Shown piece after piece: positions 42,759 to 56,581 of a DNA stretch of 64,000 nucleotides. The stretch covers positions 1 through 64,000 of the forward strand of contig JAIXMG010000029.1 of assembly GCA_025201345.1 (NCBI GenBank). Reading direction: 5' to 3'. This DNA comes from Thamnidium elegans. Its lineage: Eukaryota; Mucoromycota; Mucoromycetes; Mucorales; Mucoraceae. Below the pieces are notes generated by a model that did no database searches, was not told the origin of the DNA, and saw only the letters and a program-made list of their open reading frames with translations. How positions within the stretch are numbered: position 1 is the stretch's first letter; each line of letters begins with the position of its first letter. The position numbers were made by a program, and so were the translations under genes.

Positions 42759-44345
42759 TATTTTAAATTAAAGTAAGAAGGGTGCCTTGTAAAAAAAAAT
42801 TAAATTTTTTTTTTATTGTTCTTTTTTTTGGTTTCTTACTTTTTGGAACCCAGGTTATATCATTTGAAAACAGTCACGAACAGGCATCCCCCCTCTCTCC
42901 TCTTTTTATCCATGTCGCTAAGTTACCAAAGCTTTATAAAAATAAACTTTTTGTTCCATCAAGCATGCTCATTTATTTTTTTAAAAAAAAAAAGAATCTT
43001 TCATAAAATAAAAAGGTATTGGCAGCCTTGTAATTCTGTTTTTTTGTCGGTTTCTGGTTACTCAAAATGAGCGGTGTTTTTGACAGATGTGTTACTCTTT
43101 GGATAAACGTTCTTGACTTGTTAAAAAAACAAGTTCTTTATTTTCTGGTGAAGACCTTTTTTGTTCAAGAAATTAAATAAAGAGATTGCTTTTTTTTATG
43201 CTTAAAGTGATATTCAAATATACTCTTTGTTTTTATGCGTGGGGATGTGATATTTAAGTTCTGCTTATTTCGAAATAAAAAAAAATCGATTACTTTACGG
43301 TGATCGTATCTGGTAATTCAATTATCCATTTTTTTATTTTAGAAATAGTTGCGCATGTCTATTATTGAATAATATAGCCGCGTCCTTTTTTAAAAGAAAA
43401 GAAATACCTTTAGATAAAGTATAGATCCTCAATAAATTCGTAGCTGTCACTTGTCGCGTGCATATATTGTGTAGCACAAAGCTAGAGTGAACTCGGTTTG
43501 AGCAGGAAAATTTATATAGGTCTATTTGATTCACATTGTATACATATAATCAACCCTTTGATCGATTTTTATTTTATTTATTTTTTTAAAAAAAAAACCA
43601 TGTAATGTATTATTTTTAACTAAGATGGGCTCTTTCAAGAACTAAACGTATTTTGTTCACTTGAACAATGGATTTTTTTTTTACTCTTTAATCTTTTTTA
43701 TTAACGCATGCACTTTGTTAAAAAGTATTCATGATAGATATAAATTAGGTCTTCTCTTCTTTTATCTTTTGTTTACATTACTATATAGTTTATTATCTTG
43801 GTATCCCGTTTAAAGCACTTTACTTTTTTTTATCGTCTTTTTGTCTTCTAGCTTACTAGATGAATTCGCAACTTTCGTTTCTTTCCAACAATAACGCACT
43901 TCATACTTCAGAAAGTAGTAGTGACCTGATATTAGGACACCCCGCCACTGGATGTAGAGCACAATTCCCTACATTTATCAAAACCCATGGTTCATGCACC
44001 CTATTCTGTGTACGAAAAAATCAAGCTGGTACCTATATATCAAAATAATGTCTAGGCCGGAGCCTAGTAAATTAACCAAACTTGTTTTTTATGACGAATT
44101 ATCAAGAACGGGATACTGAATCTCTTATTTATCCGTAGTATTGTCTTTTCTCAAATACTTTATAATAAATATATATCTTTTTCATAAAAAAAACTAAAAT
44201 ATCCAGTTTTTTTTTTCTTTTTCTCTCCTTGTTGTATACTCTATATATATTGATACATCTCGGTATTTTATAGATTTGTTCGAGAGGTGTTCGCAGGTTA
44301 TTGTTATTTTATTTTTTTTGCTACATGTTCGATTTATATGCTCAG

Positions 44346-44379
<34 letters not shown>

Positions 44380-47300
44380 GTAACGTTTTTTTTGAACTTC
44401 TTACTTAAATGTGTTCCACCTAACTGTGATACTGTGAGGATATCGATAGGGCAGAAAATCGAATGGAGCGTTGCTAGCACACGGCTAAATTATTATGTGC
44501 TACTTTTTTTTTTGGCTCTTTATAAAGGTACGTGAAAAGAAAAATAGAAGACCTGGTAGATGTTGGTGCGGAGTTTAGGAAGATGTTTGCATTCATCCTC
44601 ATCGTGACAATCGACCCTCAAAATATTTGGTCGAATATAGAGTTAGGGTTGGAACTTTCGATTCAACGATATATAAAAAAAAAGTCTGTCTCATCACTGA
44701 TTTTTCTTTTATTTCATACTTTTATATTTTTATTTTTATTATTATTATTACAGTCTTTTTCAATAGTAAAAAATCCTCGTTGTAACAACACTTATCTGTT
44801 AAACTGTTGTTATCAGTTGCTCGGATTTTTAGAGTCGGTTATCGCTCAAACACATTCGTCCCCCCCCCCATTTTGTACCTTTCAAATTACATAATGATAA
44901 AACACACTCTTTAGAAATAAGCTTATTTATTAATGATGTCCATTTCTTTGAGATTGTATTACGTACCAGACACATACTAGATTGAAAGTTACATCTAGTC
45001 GGCGCATATTTTTATACGCTAACTGTATAGCTAGTTTATTCTGGTATAACCCAGTGTATATTGATTGATTAGAAAGTATATAATTAAACTAAACGGGGCT
45101 GATGCCCCGGCTCCTCGCTTGTCTTTAATATATACAATATAACAATATATATATTTATTTCCCTTTTTTTTCTTGAAATAATAATAAAAAAATGCTGAAC
45201 AAGATATGTCTATATAAAGTCAATAAATACTTTAAAAGTGATAAAATGTATTTCATATATATTATACATTTGTTACATTTTTTTTTTGACAACTATTAAT
45301 AAAAGTGAAGGGAACGCATGCTTAAAGGCGAAGCCTAATGATGCCGAGCATCCGTGCCTATATATTACAGTTGTAGCACTTTCTTTCAAAAAAGGGCAGA
45401 AAAAAAACATAGCTCCTCTTCTGAGAAGAACGCATGTGTAAAATAATTTTTTATCTATCAGTATTATATATTACTTTAAAACGTTTTCTTGTCTGTAACA
45501 CCCATTTTAAAGATAAAAGTAAAATGATACGCCACCCCTTGTCATGGTCCTTGAAAAAGAAAGAGAGGAGGCGAAAGTATGTAAGCTCAGGTTTTTTTTT
45601 TTTTTTTTTTTTTGACATTACACATTCAACGGAATAGACTTTGTGTGTAGTTACACGATTGTTTATTTATTTTTCTTTTTTTTTAAAAAAAAAAGGTTTC
45701 GTGAGTTCCTTCTAACTTGGTAAATAGGAGAAGAAGCGGTTACGTTAGCAGTACCACTTTAATTTTCAGGATGAAAACAAACTCTTTTTATTTTACGATC
45801 GGGGCAGCAGTAATATGGTTTAAAGTACGCTACACGTTGAACAATTCATGGTAAGGATCTATAGTTACATGACATGTACCCCTCACATTACACAGTAAAT
45901 GAAACATGTCAGTACTTTGAAGTACTTGAGCCTTTTTAGTTGATAGTTTTCGCCTAAATTTAGATTGACATAGTTACCCTAAAAAAAAAAAACTTCGGAT
46001 GCATAATTGCGTTTTTTCTTGTATACGTGTGCACAACATTTGATGTATTTTTTTCTTTGTTGCATGAATACAATGTGTCGTAAAATGATCATCCTGGTTT
46101 TGGTCTAGGTGATCTAGAGCATTATCGGATTCACGGAGTTTGACTACTTTATTTTGTCTATGATGTTCCTATTTATCAAGTCATCATATTTATGTGAAGT
46201 TAGAGGTTCAAAGTAATTGTACTCTTTTTTTTTAAAAAAAAAATAAATAAAAAAGAACTCATGTTAAGTTGTATTATTCACAAGTAAAGAAAAAAAAAAG
46301 AAAGATGTACTTGTAATCAAGATCTACTTGTCGTATGTATTACACAAACCAAGGATCTCTGTCTTTTTTTAAAAAAAAATTAATAATCAAATCGGGATAT
46401 GACAGCATCTTAAAGCGATAAAGATATTATCTCTTCAACATCAAAAAAAAAAAAAAAAAAAAATATACAAGTTCGGGGGTACTTTTGATAAGAAATTTTA
46501 GTTTCGCTGAAAAAAAAACACATTTTATTTTGTGTATCCATATTGTCGTACTTGATCATAGATGTGTTACTTTTCTCTGGCTATTTTTCTAGTTTCACTC
46601 ACTCGATCACTTTTTATTTTTATTCTTCAAGGTTGATGGCCCGAGCTTCGCCTTTTTTTTTTTCTTGTATTCATCGTGTACACACTTGAAAAGAAAAATA
46701 AATTATACGCTTAATAAAGAAATCAAAAAGACGGGATCTTTTTTTTTTTTTTTTTTTTTTTTTCATTTAAAATGAGTAACCTAGGTTATATGACAATCTT
46801 ACATGTGTTCGAGAAAAGTATAGAAAATTAGAGGGATCTTTTTATATTAATAACTCAGATTTGTTGGGTGGGAAAGTACATCTTTATTGCTTTAGCCATC
46901 AGGTCCGCCGTAAATGTAGAATATTAAACAATTTCTAAGTTTCTTGTTTTCCTATAATTTAAAAGTACGCGTTCGATTTGAATTCTAGTTTATTATTCTA
47001 AAAGGTAAATCTTTGTTTTTTAACAATGATATATAGACATTTGTTATGATTTCCTTTTCAAGTATGGATTAAGAGACAAAGAAAGTGAGCGAGTGTGTGG
47101 GTGACCGAAATCGGAATTGACATTTCTCTACCGAGAGATACAAAGGTCATAAACCGTATATATTTTTGTGTGTCACCCACACCTTATTATAGTTCTTCCG
47201 GGAAAAAAAATGATCTTTGTAAAACGCTTTGACCAAGGAATGATGAAAGAATAAAGTTGCAGTTTTTTTTTCGTTTTTTTTTTAGTCGTTGTTCTTACTG

Positions 47301-47617
47301 CTTTGATTATATATATAAACAGATAAACAACAAAAAGAGATAATATGGATACTTTTTAATTGCTTACATAGTTCGATCCGATTCTATTTTATACTAATAA
47401 ATAAGATGCATTAGAAATAAAAGGACTTTGAGTTCGGGGTAGGTAGTACTGATGGCGTGAGAGTTGGAGGAGTTATTTTTGAAGCACTTTATTAAATGAC
47501 AACGGAGAAAACATTCCCTAGTTTTTGTATATATATATATATATACTGGTACCCATTTTTCTTTTCTTCCTTTTTTTTTCTCTCTCTCAAATCTATTACT
47601 CAAATATTTTTAAAAGT
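42759..47617. other. 4.9-kb region without a recognisable gene
   Basis: I see no conserved coding frame, tRNA or rRNA. It is AT-rich with many T and A homopolymers (for example 44347-44377, 46443-46463, 46740-46763). A perfect 6-bp hairpin CTAGGC/GCCTAG lies near 44052. The frame at 43860-44045 (ATG to K) has a few non-random residues but no domain. The region ends at the forkhead gene and may contain its distal regulatory sequence or an untranslated RNA. Confidence 0.45.
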
Positions 47618-49025
47618 ATGACTAACAACAACAACACAAAACGAAAAAGTACCAACACCTCTTCAAAATCTCATTGCTTTACAATTGTACCAGAAATACC
47701 TCTGTTAGAAAGAACCATCCTTCCTTGCAAATCAAAACCTATGAACTCTTCGGGATTAAAAATTAAAATGGAGTCCGTTGGTATTCACCCTATGGAAGAT
47801 GATGATCTTGCCATGTGTCCCGCTAGAATTAGACCTTCTTGGCCCAAGAAAATTATTCCTTGGTGGGAACCTATCGAACCAAACGAAAAACCCCCTCACT
47901 CATATTCTACTTTAATTGCCCATGCCATCTTCTCTAGTAAAGATGGAAGGCTTACATTAAGTGATATTTATGCTTGGATCGCTAAGGCCTACCCTTCTTT
48001 TTCTGTCGGAAACGGCGGGTGGCAGGTAAGACAAACAATATAATTTTTTTTTTAATGCTGTGTACTTATTATTCATTCATTCGTAGAACTCTATTCGTCA
48101 TAATTTATCACTTAACAAAAAATGGTTTTATAAAATTGACCGTAGACCCACTCAAAAGAACCCAGGAAAAGGGTGCTACTGGACACTTGTGGCTGGTATC
48201 GAGCACATCTTTATCGAGAATTTAACTCATGAGACTGGTCATAGTCGAAGACACCATGATATTGGTCTTACTACTGAACTTTCTATTGGTCAGCGTAGAG
48301 GCGCTTGCTTCTATTATCAACGTGCTACTGTGCCGGATAGGACTCCTTCTGCTCCAACAACTGATAACAATGTGGTGAGAAAGTCTTTATCTACTCCGCT
48401 TTATACTACATTTAGAATGATTGATATGAACGAAAAATCTGCGCGACTTCGACAAAGACCTCGAAGACGTTCTTCGGTTCCAACTGATGATTCCGATAAT
48501 GACTCGGGTATAGATATAAATATTTCTAGCTCTGAAAAAAGTTCCTTACAAAAGAGAAGACGTACAAGCTCTATCAAAGAAACATGTTTATCCTCACCAC
48601 CAACGCCTCACTTACAATATGCCAGTAATAGTATGGTTAACTCTGCAAGTCCAAACTTGGAAACTAATACTTGGGTGGAACCATTATATAATAATAATGA
48701 TCATCAGTGGTCCCCGGCCACAACATCCGTCGAAAATATATGGTCTAATGTACCAACTGTACCATCACAAGAAGTCAAGAAAAGACAACCCATTACTATT
48801 AATTTGGAAGAGCAAGATCTCGCACTAAAATACTTTCAATTTGACCATGACGAGATAGACTTTTTAGCGCCACCTCTTATGCCAACCACTTTCTCTAACG
48901 ATTTGTATTATAACAATTTATACCCTCCTTCATCCAGTGTTACATATAACCCAAACTTCCTTTCATTATCATCCCCTTTGTTAAATAACCAATTTGTATC
49001 TATGCAGGACATATTATATTTCTAA
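47618..49025 (+). CDS. Forkhead transcription factor
   Basis: Two exons (47618-48025 and 48087-49025) encode 448 residues. The winged-helix DNA-binding domain spans about 90-178: EKPPHSYSTLIAHAIFSS, LTLSDIYAWIAKAYPSF, then the recognition helix WQNSIRHNLSLNKKWFYKI, and GKGCYWTL. The intron falls between WQ and NS inside the recognition helix. Downstream is a low-complexity region with basic patches (RQRPRRRSS, KRRRTSS) that may serve as nuclear signals, and an Asn/Ser/Pro-rich tail. It lacks an FHA domain, so it is not a full Fkh1/Fkh2-type protein. A longer frame from 47525 adds a Tyr/Ile/Phe-rich string from a TA repeat and was not used. Confidence 0.93.
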
Positions 49026-49370
49026 TCTCTCTTTTTTTTTTACATGTAATAATAATAAACAATATATATTTAGCTAGTTTAAGCTAAAAACCTCCCTCCC
49101 TCATAATTGCGAATATTTTTTCTTCCTTAATGAAATCTTCAGAATAACAAAGTTCGTGGGATATTGATTATTCCTAACATGGTGAATTTTAATAGATTAA
49201 TCTAACTTTGTATTCATTGGATATGTTTGGACGTGATATTTGGGTCAAAATACACACGCCTTTTTAAAAGGGCAGTCCTTCGTATCTTTTTTTTTTTTTT
49301 TTTTTTTTTTTTTTGTGCGTCACCTTCAGACCATATTTGCTTTTTTAATATATATATTTTTGATACAGGA
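49026..49370. other. Short intergenic region
   Basis: It contains a T run (about 49289-49313) and a TA stretch. The start of the next gene lies right after a TACAGG, so an upstream untranslated exon is possible. Confidence 0.4.
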
Positions 49371-50740
49371 ATGGATAGATACTCACGAGGATATGATGAG
49401 CGATACAGAGGCTACTACGATCGCCCTCGTTCCGACACTTATAGACCTGGAGAAAACTATAGATCAGAAAGAGATTACAGAGATGGAGGAGTAAGAGGTG
49501 GACGTAATTACTCGCCCAATCCTCATTATTCCTCTGGCAACAGTCGAGGTGGTGGTAATAGTGGTAATAGTAACGAAGATAGATACAGCTACACGGATTC
49601 GAGACCTTATTACCCTTCTTCAAGGGGTCCTTCACCTTCTCGTTCAGACTCTCGTTCACCTAGAAGACCTTCGTACGGATATTATCGTTCTGGACCTTCT
49701 TCTTATCCATACAATTCCAGAAGATCGCCTTCTCCTGCTAATGGTGGTCGTAGTGGAAGTTCTGGTAGAAGAGACTCTTATGATCATCGCCCATATCATA
49801 ATTCACCAAACTATCCTTATCCTTATCATAGAAATAGTAGCCCATACCCACCTTATTCTTCTAGGAGACATTATTCTGGGCCTCCCTCTTACCCGCCAGC
49901 AGGTAACGGGAGTGGCTATCATAGTCGAGAAAGTTCAGTTGGCCCTTCCTCTTTACAACAACAACACCAACCTCCACTTCCCCAACAACAAAGATCCCTT
50001 CATTCTACACCTACCTCCACAGCTCCTAATTCACCTGGGCATATGAATTATAATCCTATTCAGCCCTCTGCTCCTTCCGTTCAAAATCAACCTTTGAATG
50101 ATACTACACCTATAACCACACCTAATACTACTACCAATGTCATTAATACAAATACACCACAAACTCCTTCATCACTGTCCTTGAATACAAGCTACCCTCC
50201 TTCTTATCCGTACGCTTCACCTACTACATCATCAACTTATATTGGTGGTGGTAGTGGATCTAATGCACCTATACGACCTCATCATCATAACTATCATCAT
50301 AACTCTCACTATAATAGCAACTATCAATCTCATCATCCTTCGCCTTCAGTTACTATGCCGCCAATAAGACAAAGAATATCCTGGGCTCCAGATCAAGAAA
50401 AAGAGGTAAAATTGAAATTAATACAGAGAGAGAGAGAGAGAGAGAGATTAAAAAAAACTATATGGTTTAGGTAGAAAGATATCATAATGATCAGCGTAAA
50501 TTATGTGTGGAAGAGAACAAAATTTTGACAGCGTCCCGTAAGAGTCGGTTTGAATTAGAACTAGCAAATTGGGACACAAGGAAATTAGAGCATCAATTAG
50601 AGTTGGTACAAAAGCAATGGGAAGAGAATGGTATGGAAGATTTGATACGAGAAGAATTGAGTTCTCGTTTACCTGGAAGATCAAATATAAATCCTGTGCG
50701 TGCACTCACTTTAACTACTGCTAATCTTCAAATTTTGTAA
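49371..50740 (+). CDS. Low-complexity Arg/Tyr/Ser/Pro-rich protein with C-terminal coiled coil
   Basis: Two exons (49371-50405 and 50471-50740) encode 434 residues. I do not recognise the family. The N-terminal 190 residues are rich in Arg, Tyr, Ser and Gly (RYSRGYDERYRGYY ... SRSDSRSPRRPS), like RS- or RGG-type RNA-associated proteins. A Pro/Ser/Thr/Asn middle and a His-rich stretch (about 300-330) follow. The conserved-looking part is the C-terminal helix of about 90 residues (VERYHNDQRKLCVEENKIL, then RFELELANWDTRKLEHQLEL), which looks coiled-coil. The intron contains a (GA)n run. A nuclear, RNA- or chromatin-related role is only a guess from composition. Confidence 0.7.
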
Positions 50741-52920
50741 TGGTCCCCTCCCCCCCCCCTTTTTTTTTGAGTGTATATCCCTTATATCGTATATATAATA
50801 AAAGGAATTTTTTTGTTCCTGTCGCGTATTAGAGATCATATGTATTAATGAAACGGCGAGATAGAAACGAGTGTAAAGATATAGATTATTTCGCTATATA
50901 GATATGATTATAATGTGCGGTTTTTGAGTTTACTTGGTGATTACCGAATGGTTTAAGAAGGGGTTGCATCGTTTTATAATCATGCACAGAAAATGTCAAA
51001 TAATACGTAATTTCTATAGAGACGAGAGGTAGGCACATGTTCATTTTGTTTACATATCATTTCGGAAAAACTGACCAATAATGTTCATTGTGCAGATGCT
51101 GCAAGTGTCATTACCTCGTAACTTTTTTTTTAAGAAAAAAAAAACTGCTGAAGGGTAAGTATTTATCTATATCGTTAGTCAAGTCAAGATGTTATTTTAG
51201 TAGACATGTGTATACATAAGTGTATATACATAATAGTAATATATTATTCAAAGTATGGGGCCTTTGGCCATTTAGTCATTGTTCAAATAATTAAATTAGT
51301 CACTCTTACAGAAATAAACTACTGGAAAGTGTGCCTGCACCTTTGAAGAATATTTATTTTTGGAGGCCGACAATATCTACTATGCATTTATTGATCATAA
51401 GGATATATATAAAAAATCAACTTACAGTCTCTTCTCGTATAATTTCTGCCTTTTAAAGCTCTTGTCAATTAGTATTATATTATATATTAAACTCTAATAT
51501 CTACATAAAAAAAAAAGAGATAATATTATCTATAAGGCTTATGACATTGACATTCTTGCTGTTATTGCGGCTGAATCCGAGGGACGGATCATTATGTTTA
51601 GTCAGTATAGACTATCGTAATTGGTATGGTACTATTGATCGGCATTTATTTGCAATACAAAGCCGATTTATACACGGGTATTTAAAATCCATAAAATGAA
51701 TCGAGAAGTAGAGATTTCTAAAAGCAAATGTGGGCCAATCGGGTGATGTGACGAATTCAAAAGCTTATATTTCTATGGTTACTATCGCCGAAATCATCAA
51801 TTACTTTAACTAATAAAAAAACCCTCCCCCCCCCCCCAATATGTAGATCTTAAATGAAAAGAAAGTCGAGACAAACAATCAAGATAACTATACAATCTAG
51901 TAAGTGAACACAGAAATAATGTAGAAAAAAGAAGTATAATGTAGTACTTAATTCATCATGATATGCAATCCTTATCTACCTCTAATATTTGTAAAATATA
52001 TACTCAGCGCTATCATGCGTCTTGGGGGCTTTTAGTTATATTCTCAGGAAGGACAGTTTAACTTGAAAGTTACAATCTCATTTTCAATTTTTAAAAAGAA
52101 AAAAAATCGCATCATACTAGAGGCGCGTTTTTATATTAGAAAATATGTACGTCCATATCAGCAGAACCAGCTTATTAAAAAGGATAGACAGGATTATCAT
52201 ATAAATAAGTTTTCGAATGCACAAAGTGGATCTGCTATTTTCTACTTTTTATTTAATTGAGCAGTCGAAGAGGTACAAAGTGATATAACTATATTTTCTT
52301 ACTCGATAAGGGTAAAATATGATATCGAATAGAAACGTAAAAAAAATGAGTAACTAGGATAGTTGAATTTTCCAAAATTTTGATTTATGGCCGATGTTTT
52401 GATCGATAGCATAATTAAAAAAAAAAGCGATTTTGTGATTATATTAATCATTTGAGCTGTGACACTCGTTTGTCACAACACAATATCGTGTTTTCAAGTG
52501 CATTTGCAATCACTGATTCATGGCAGGTAACTAATCAACAATCCTTCTCAGGTATTTAGGTTATATCTATGCCAATAATTACCTTGTAATATAAGTATAA
52601 GTTTATACCAAACTAGCTGGGGGGGGGGGTTTAAAAAAGTAGCTGTAATCAGATGTGCATTGATTTTAAGATAAGATTAGTAATTTTCTCTAATTTCATA
52701 CTAATAATAATACAGCATGATAACTGCATTAAAGAATAACATTTTACTTAATTTTAAAGAATTCCGTTGCGTTAACAATATATAGTCTGTTGCGTACCTA
52801 TTTATTATGCACTAATATGTAAACAAACGGTGTATGTAATTTGTAATGGTTTTAATAGTTTATTTATTATGATTTAAGAGTAGGGGTTGATCGTTCGGTT
52901 ACGTAAGTATTGTAATTATT

Positions 52921-52961
<41 letters not shown>

Positions 52962-52969
52962 AAAGAAAG
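50741..52969. other. 2.2-kb region without a recognisable gene
   Basis: It lies downstream of the RS-like gene and downstream of the phosphatase gene (convergent). No conserved frame is seen; the only longer open frame (52063-52257) is composition-driven. Homopolymer C, G and T runs are present (51826-51837, 52620-52629, 52929-52954). Confidence 0.45.
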
Positions 52970-54865
52970 TTAAACTAAACAGTTTCTTCTATCCCTCTTG
53001 TAATGATGAAGATCTTTTGTCACACTAAATTGATCGACAATATTTCCTACAGTTCCATCCTCAAGCGCTTGATAATGAGTAATGAGAAGAGCAGAAGGAG
53101 AAACCTTAAAAGTAGAGAATCCGTAGCTACCGTATCTAGTCGCCGACCAATCAAAAAATGGACCTTTGCTAAACGCTGTAGGGCCCTCAGGTTGACCAGC
53201 GTTACCAATTACAATTTGAAAAAAGCTGGGTGCGTTATGGTATGAAGTAGAAACTCGCTTATTGTTTGCTACAGGATAGGTTCTTTCATAATTATGAACA
53301 TGACCACTGTAGGAAAATAAAATAGTTAAAATAATGTGATAGTAATGACCATGCAATAACGAACCTCATGTAAATATCCACGCGATGCTTTAACAAGATC
53401 TTCTCCAGCCCTCCCCATGTTCTATTATTACTGTCCGTTATTCCGTCTCTAATCATAGAAGCTTTTGTAGTACAATCAGAGCTTATAATAGAGCAATAGA
53501 TGGGATGATGTGTAAGTAAAATAATCCAAGGTCTTTCTAGACGATTTCTATTAGCTTCAACTAGATCTTTTTCTAACCAGTTAATAGCGGTTTCAATTTC
53601 ATCCTTGTTATCCGAGAAATATACTTCAGTTGAAAATGAAACGAGGTGAAGCGACTTATATTTGATTGAATAAAACATGGAATTATCAAAATTTGATTCG
53701 GCGAAAGGTACAATATTAAATCTGCAAAAATTATTATTTGGTTTAGTTTGCAAAAAGAGAAAAATAAAGGGGGTGGAAGACATGTTACAGACCTGTTTTT
53801 ATAATGGGTAAAATTATAAGCACCCTCATGATTACCAACTGCACCCAAATAGGGCACTTGAGCATATAGATCTTGCATAAAATTCAAGTACTCGTCACCT
53901 TTTGTTCCATTAAAGTCCTCCATATTGTAGGCTTGATCGCCAGCAAGCGTAACAAAATCGTACTTATGAGACTTTCCTAAATCAATCAAGTGAGATACTG
54001 CTACTGCATTGCAAGTGCCCTTAAAAAAAAAAAAAGTCCTAACCTATCAGTACCGTTATTAATTTCTCAACTTTATATACATACCACATCGCCAGTTGCA
54101 AGAAAACTAAAATGGTTTGTTGTAGGTGCCGTATGAAACTCATAGATTTTGGACCATTTTACAGGTCTACCATTTCTACCTGTCGCAGAACCTACCCTGT
54201 AGGCATACACTGTTGCTTGATCAAGAGCATCTGTTTTGAACTTGTGGAGATATAGTTTACGTTGAGCTAATCCACCATCAGTAAATACCCAGTCCTATAT
54301 AAATTAACACCATTTTTTTTTATAAGTAAACAAATACAAACAAAAAAGCTTCTTATATTTCTTTCAGCATGTACTTAAAGGAGAAGTAACAACAATAATA
54401 ATAATAATAATAAAATAATAATAATGATGATGATTTTCTTACCTCGCCTTTAACTATAATTTTATCTCTGTATAAATGGTGATGATCATTATTTCTCTTT
54501 GGCCAGTATTGTAAAACGGAATATCGGACACTTCCTAGCGTAGCAAATTGAACACGTGCATATTTCGCATCATCTGTCAAAGATATATGAATTTGCTGGG
54601 GTTCAGAAGTGGTATAAGTACGATTCCAATTATTCCCTAATACATTATAGGAATCAGCGTAACACATCATACCGGGACTACCATTAGGATCTACATCTAG
54701 CGGTTTTTTCAGCCAGTGTGCTTCTGTTGGAAAAATATCTATTTCCGCTGTAGCGAAAAAAGCTACAGTTATAAGTAAGAACGGAATGATCATATAAACC
54801 GCGACGTATCTTATTTTAGAGAAAAAGAAATAAAAAGAAAAAATAATACAAATACTACACAACAT
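52970..54865 (-). CDS. Purple acid phosphatase (metallophosphoesterase)
   Basis: It is a secreted or vacuolar phosphatase that releases phosphate from esters. Five exons (54865-54443, 54294-54085, 54019-53793, 53721-53365, 53306-52970) give 517 residues. A hydrophobic N-terminal signal is followed by a fibronectin-like domain (PQQIHISLTDDAKYARVQF). The metal-binding blocks are ATGDVG, LAGDQAYN, GAVGNHEGAYN, LLTHHPIYC and GHVHNYERTYP, in the standard order of the family. The usual tyrosine near the second block is present as QAYN. An internal Met at 54793 (MIIPFLLITVAFFATAE) gives a more typical signal peptide, so the true start may be that one. Several Asn-X-Ser/Thr sites suit a secreted glycoprotein. 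Confidence 0.92.
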
Positions 54866-55120
54866 CTTATTTATATTAGAAATATGACTTTTTCGTGATC
54901 AGTAGATCTTATTCTAGTTTTATTTTTATCTTTGGTCAGTACCTCCCTATGGTCTTATTTTAACCAAGATTTTCACCAATTATCCCGTTTTTTTAAGAAT
55001 ACTTTAGCTTAATATGTACGCTTCTCTTCATAAAAGCCACTTTATTTCTTATTTTTGTTTAGATACTATAAATACGCTTTAAATTTAGTGTCGTAGAATG
55101 CATAAATATCGCGTTTAATT
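54866..55120. other. Upstream region of the phosphatase gene
   Basis: It is AT-rich and presumably carries the phosphatase promoter. No feature is recognised. Confidence 0.35.
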
Positions 55121-56166
55121 TTATGCGTACGGTTTGTTTTTATGCAAAGATATTATTGGTTTAGGGTTATTAGAGATATCGAAATAGGATACATCAATTC
55201 TTTTTGGTACAGTCGGTGAAGTAGGCATAGATACAGTACCTACGGCAGTAGCGATATTAAAATGATTTGAGAGCTTTGTATTAGGTACAACAGGTCTTTC
55301 TGATGCAGTGGGTGTGGATACAGTAGCGGAGGTAGGATAATTCGAGATTTTGGCGATTGGTGCTACAGGTCTTTTTGCTGTAGCACCATCTATCACACGT
55401 AATTTATTTCATTCAACAGGCATACAAGTTGATTTAAGGTATCACACACAAACACATAAATTAGGTTAAATTATCCAAACTTAGGAATTTATCTTATTGC
55501 ATTAGACCTATCATCGTCCTTTTTATTAACACTTTCCCCCCTTGCCTTCGGACCTTGGTGTAGTCAACTTTAAATCCTATCAAGTGCTTGTTGTCTTCTT
55601 CATAGAAGTATACTTTTTCACTTGTTGAATCATCTGGTACTGCCTCACTAGGTTTCAACCGAATGGTACGTGAGTCGATTTCCAAGAGTCGCTTTAATAG
55701 AGACATCCAAATAGTATAGGTAAAGTCCTCTTCTGGAATATTGTTAGGATAGGCAGGGGTTGAGGATGGCTTGAAAGCTTTAAATGCTGTTCAGAATTGT
55801 GTCAAGAAATTTATAAGTAGTGTACTCAGCATCACGCACCTTATTTGAGCCACATAATCTATCCAGATATCTTCTTCCAAAAGTTACATTTTCCTTTTCT
55901 ACGCTTTTTGCACATGTATTCCCATTTTTCTTTAATCCAAGGTTCGGCTGATGATGTCTTGACTTGGCAATTCTTGATACACGTTCTATTTACACGTTCA
56001 GAAAGAAATTCTGACGTATTACTTTACTTTCATAAAGCATAAAAAAAAAAGGTAGTCTGATATCTATACGCTATTACAGTCGACTGTACCGCATTTGAAT
56101 GTTTGTAAGAAGCGCTCTTTTGCATGGCGGTTGCTTTAGGAAGAACATTATCATTTTGTACGGACA
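55121..56166 (-). pseudogene. Unrecognised gene relic or multi-exon gene of unknown function
   Basis: Minus-strand coding-like pieces appear in order: MSVQNDNVLPKATAMQKS (from 56163), EPWIKEKWEYMCKKRRKGK (about 55930-55880), and FTYTIWMSLLKRLLEIDS to VDYTKVRR (55725-55545). A last piece has Thr/Pro/Val repeats containing KRPVAPIAKISN and ERPVVPNTKLSN (55396-55121). They lie in different frames, with stop codons between. Splice sites can join some but not all, so I cannot give a complete model. The middle piece (EEDFTYTIWMSLLKRLLEID, SEKVYFYEEDN) looks like part of a real, perhaps mobile-element-derived protein. Confidence 0.35.
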
Positions 56167-56581
56167 TAAAATAAAAGATGTACATAAAAGAAAGAAGGGC
56201 GGTTTTTTTTTAAAAAAAAAAAAGATAAAATAAGTACTTAATAGATTGATAAAATAGCGGATCTCGTGCGATCTATTTAAGCATTTTTATATAAGTACAT
56301 GTCTACAACTTGTTGTTACAACTTATTTTAACGAACCAAAAATGTCTTATGCGTCACACATTTTTGCTTGAACGTGTAACAAGAATTCTCCTTAATAAGT
56401 ACACAATGATGGGAAACAAATTTTAGTAGTACTTTTTACATTCTATTCCTTATTGTAGTCAAATTTCATATAATATTTAGCACAATCACCATATAACGAG
56501 TAATGAATTTTGAAGCATGAAAAAAAAAAAAAAAAAAAGCTGGTATTAGACAAGATATATATTTATTTTAAACCATTGCTA

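Noticed and set aside
44287..44894. Two plus-strand frames in the 4.9-kb gap
   Set aside because: The first is interrupted by a poly-Lys from an A run, the second is rich in Phe/Leu/Ile from T runs; no domain seen.
47525..47617. Upstream in-frame start for the forkhead gene
   Set aside because: The added residues come from a (TA)n and T-rich 5' UTR-like stretch.
49227..49370. Upstream in-frame start for the RS-like protein
   Set aside because: The extension translates a poly-T run (poly-Phe); the inner Met starts the Arg/Tyr-rich sequence.
52063..52260. 65-residue frame downstream of the RS-like gene
   Set aside because: Isolated, AT-driven composition, no similarity I can name.
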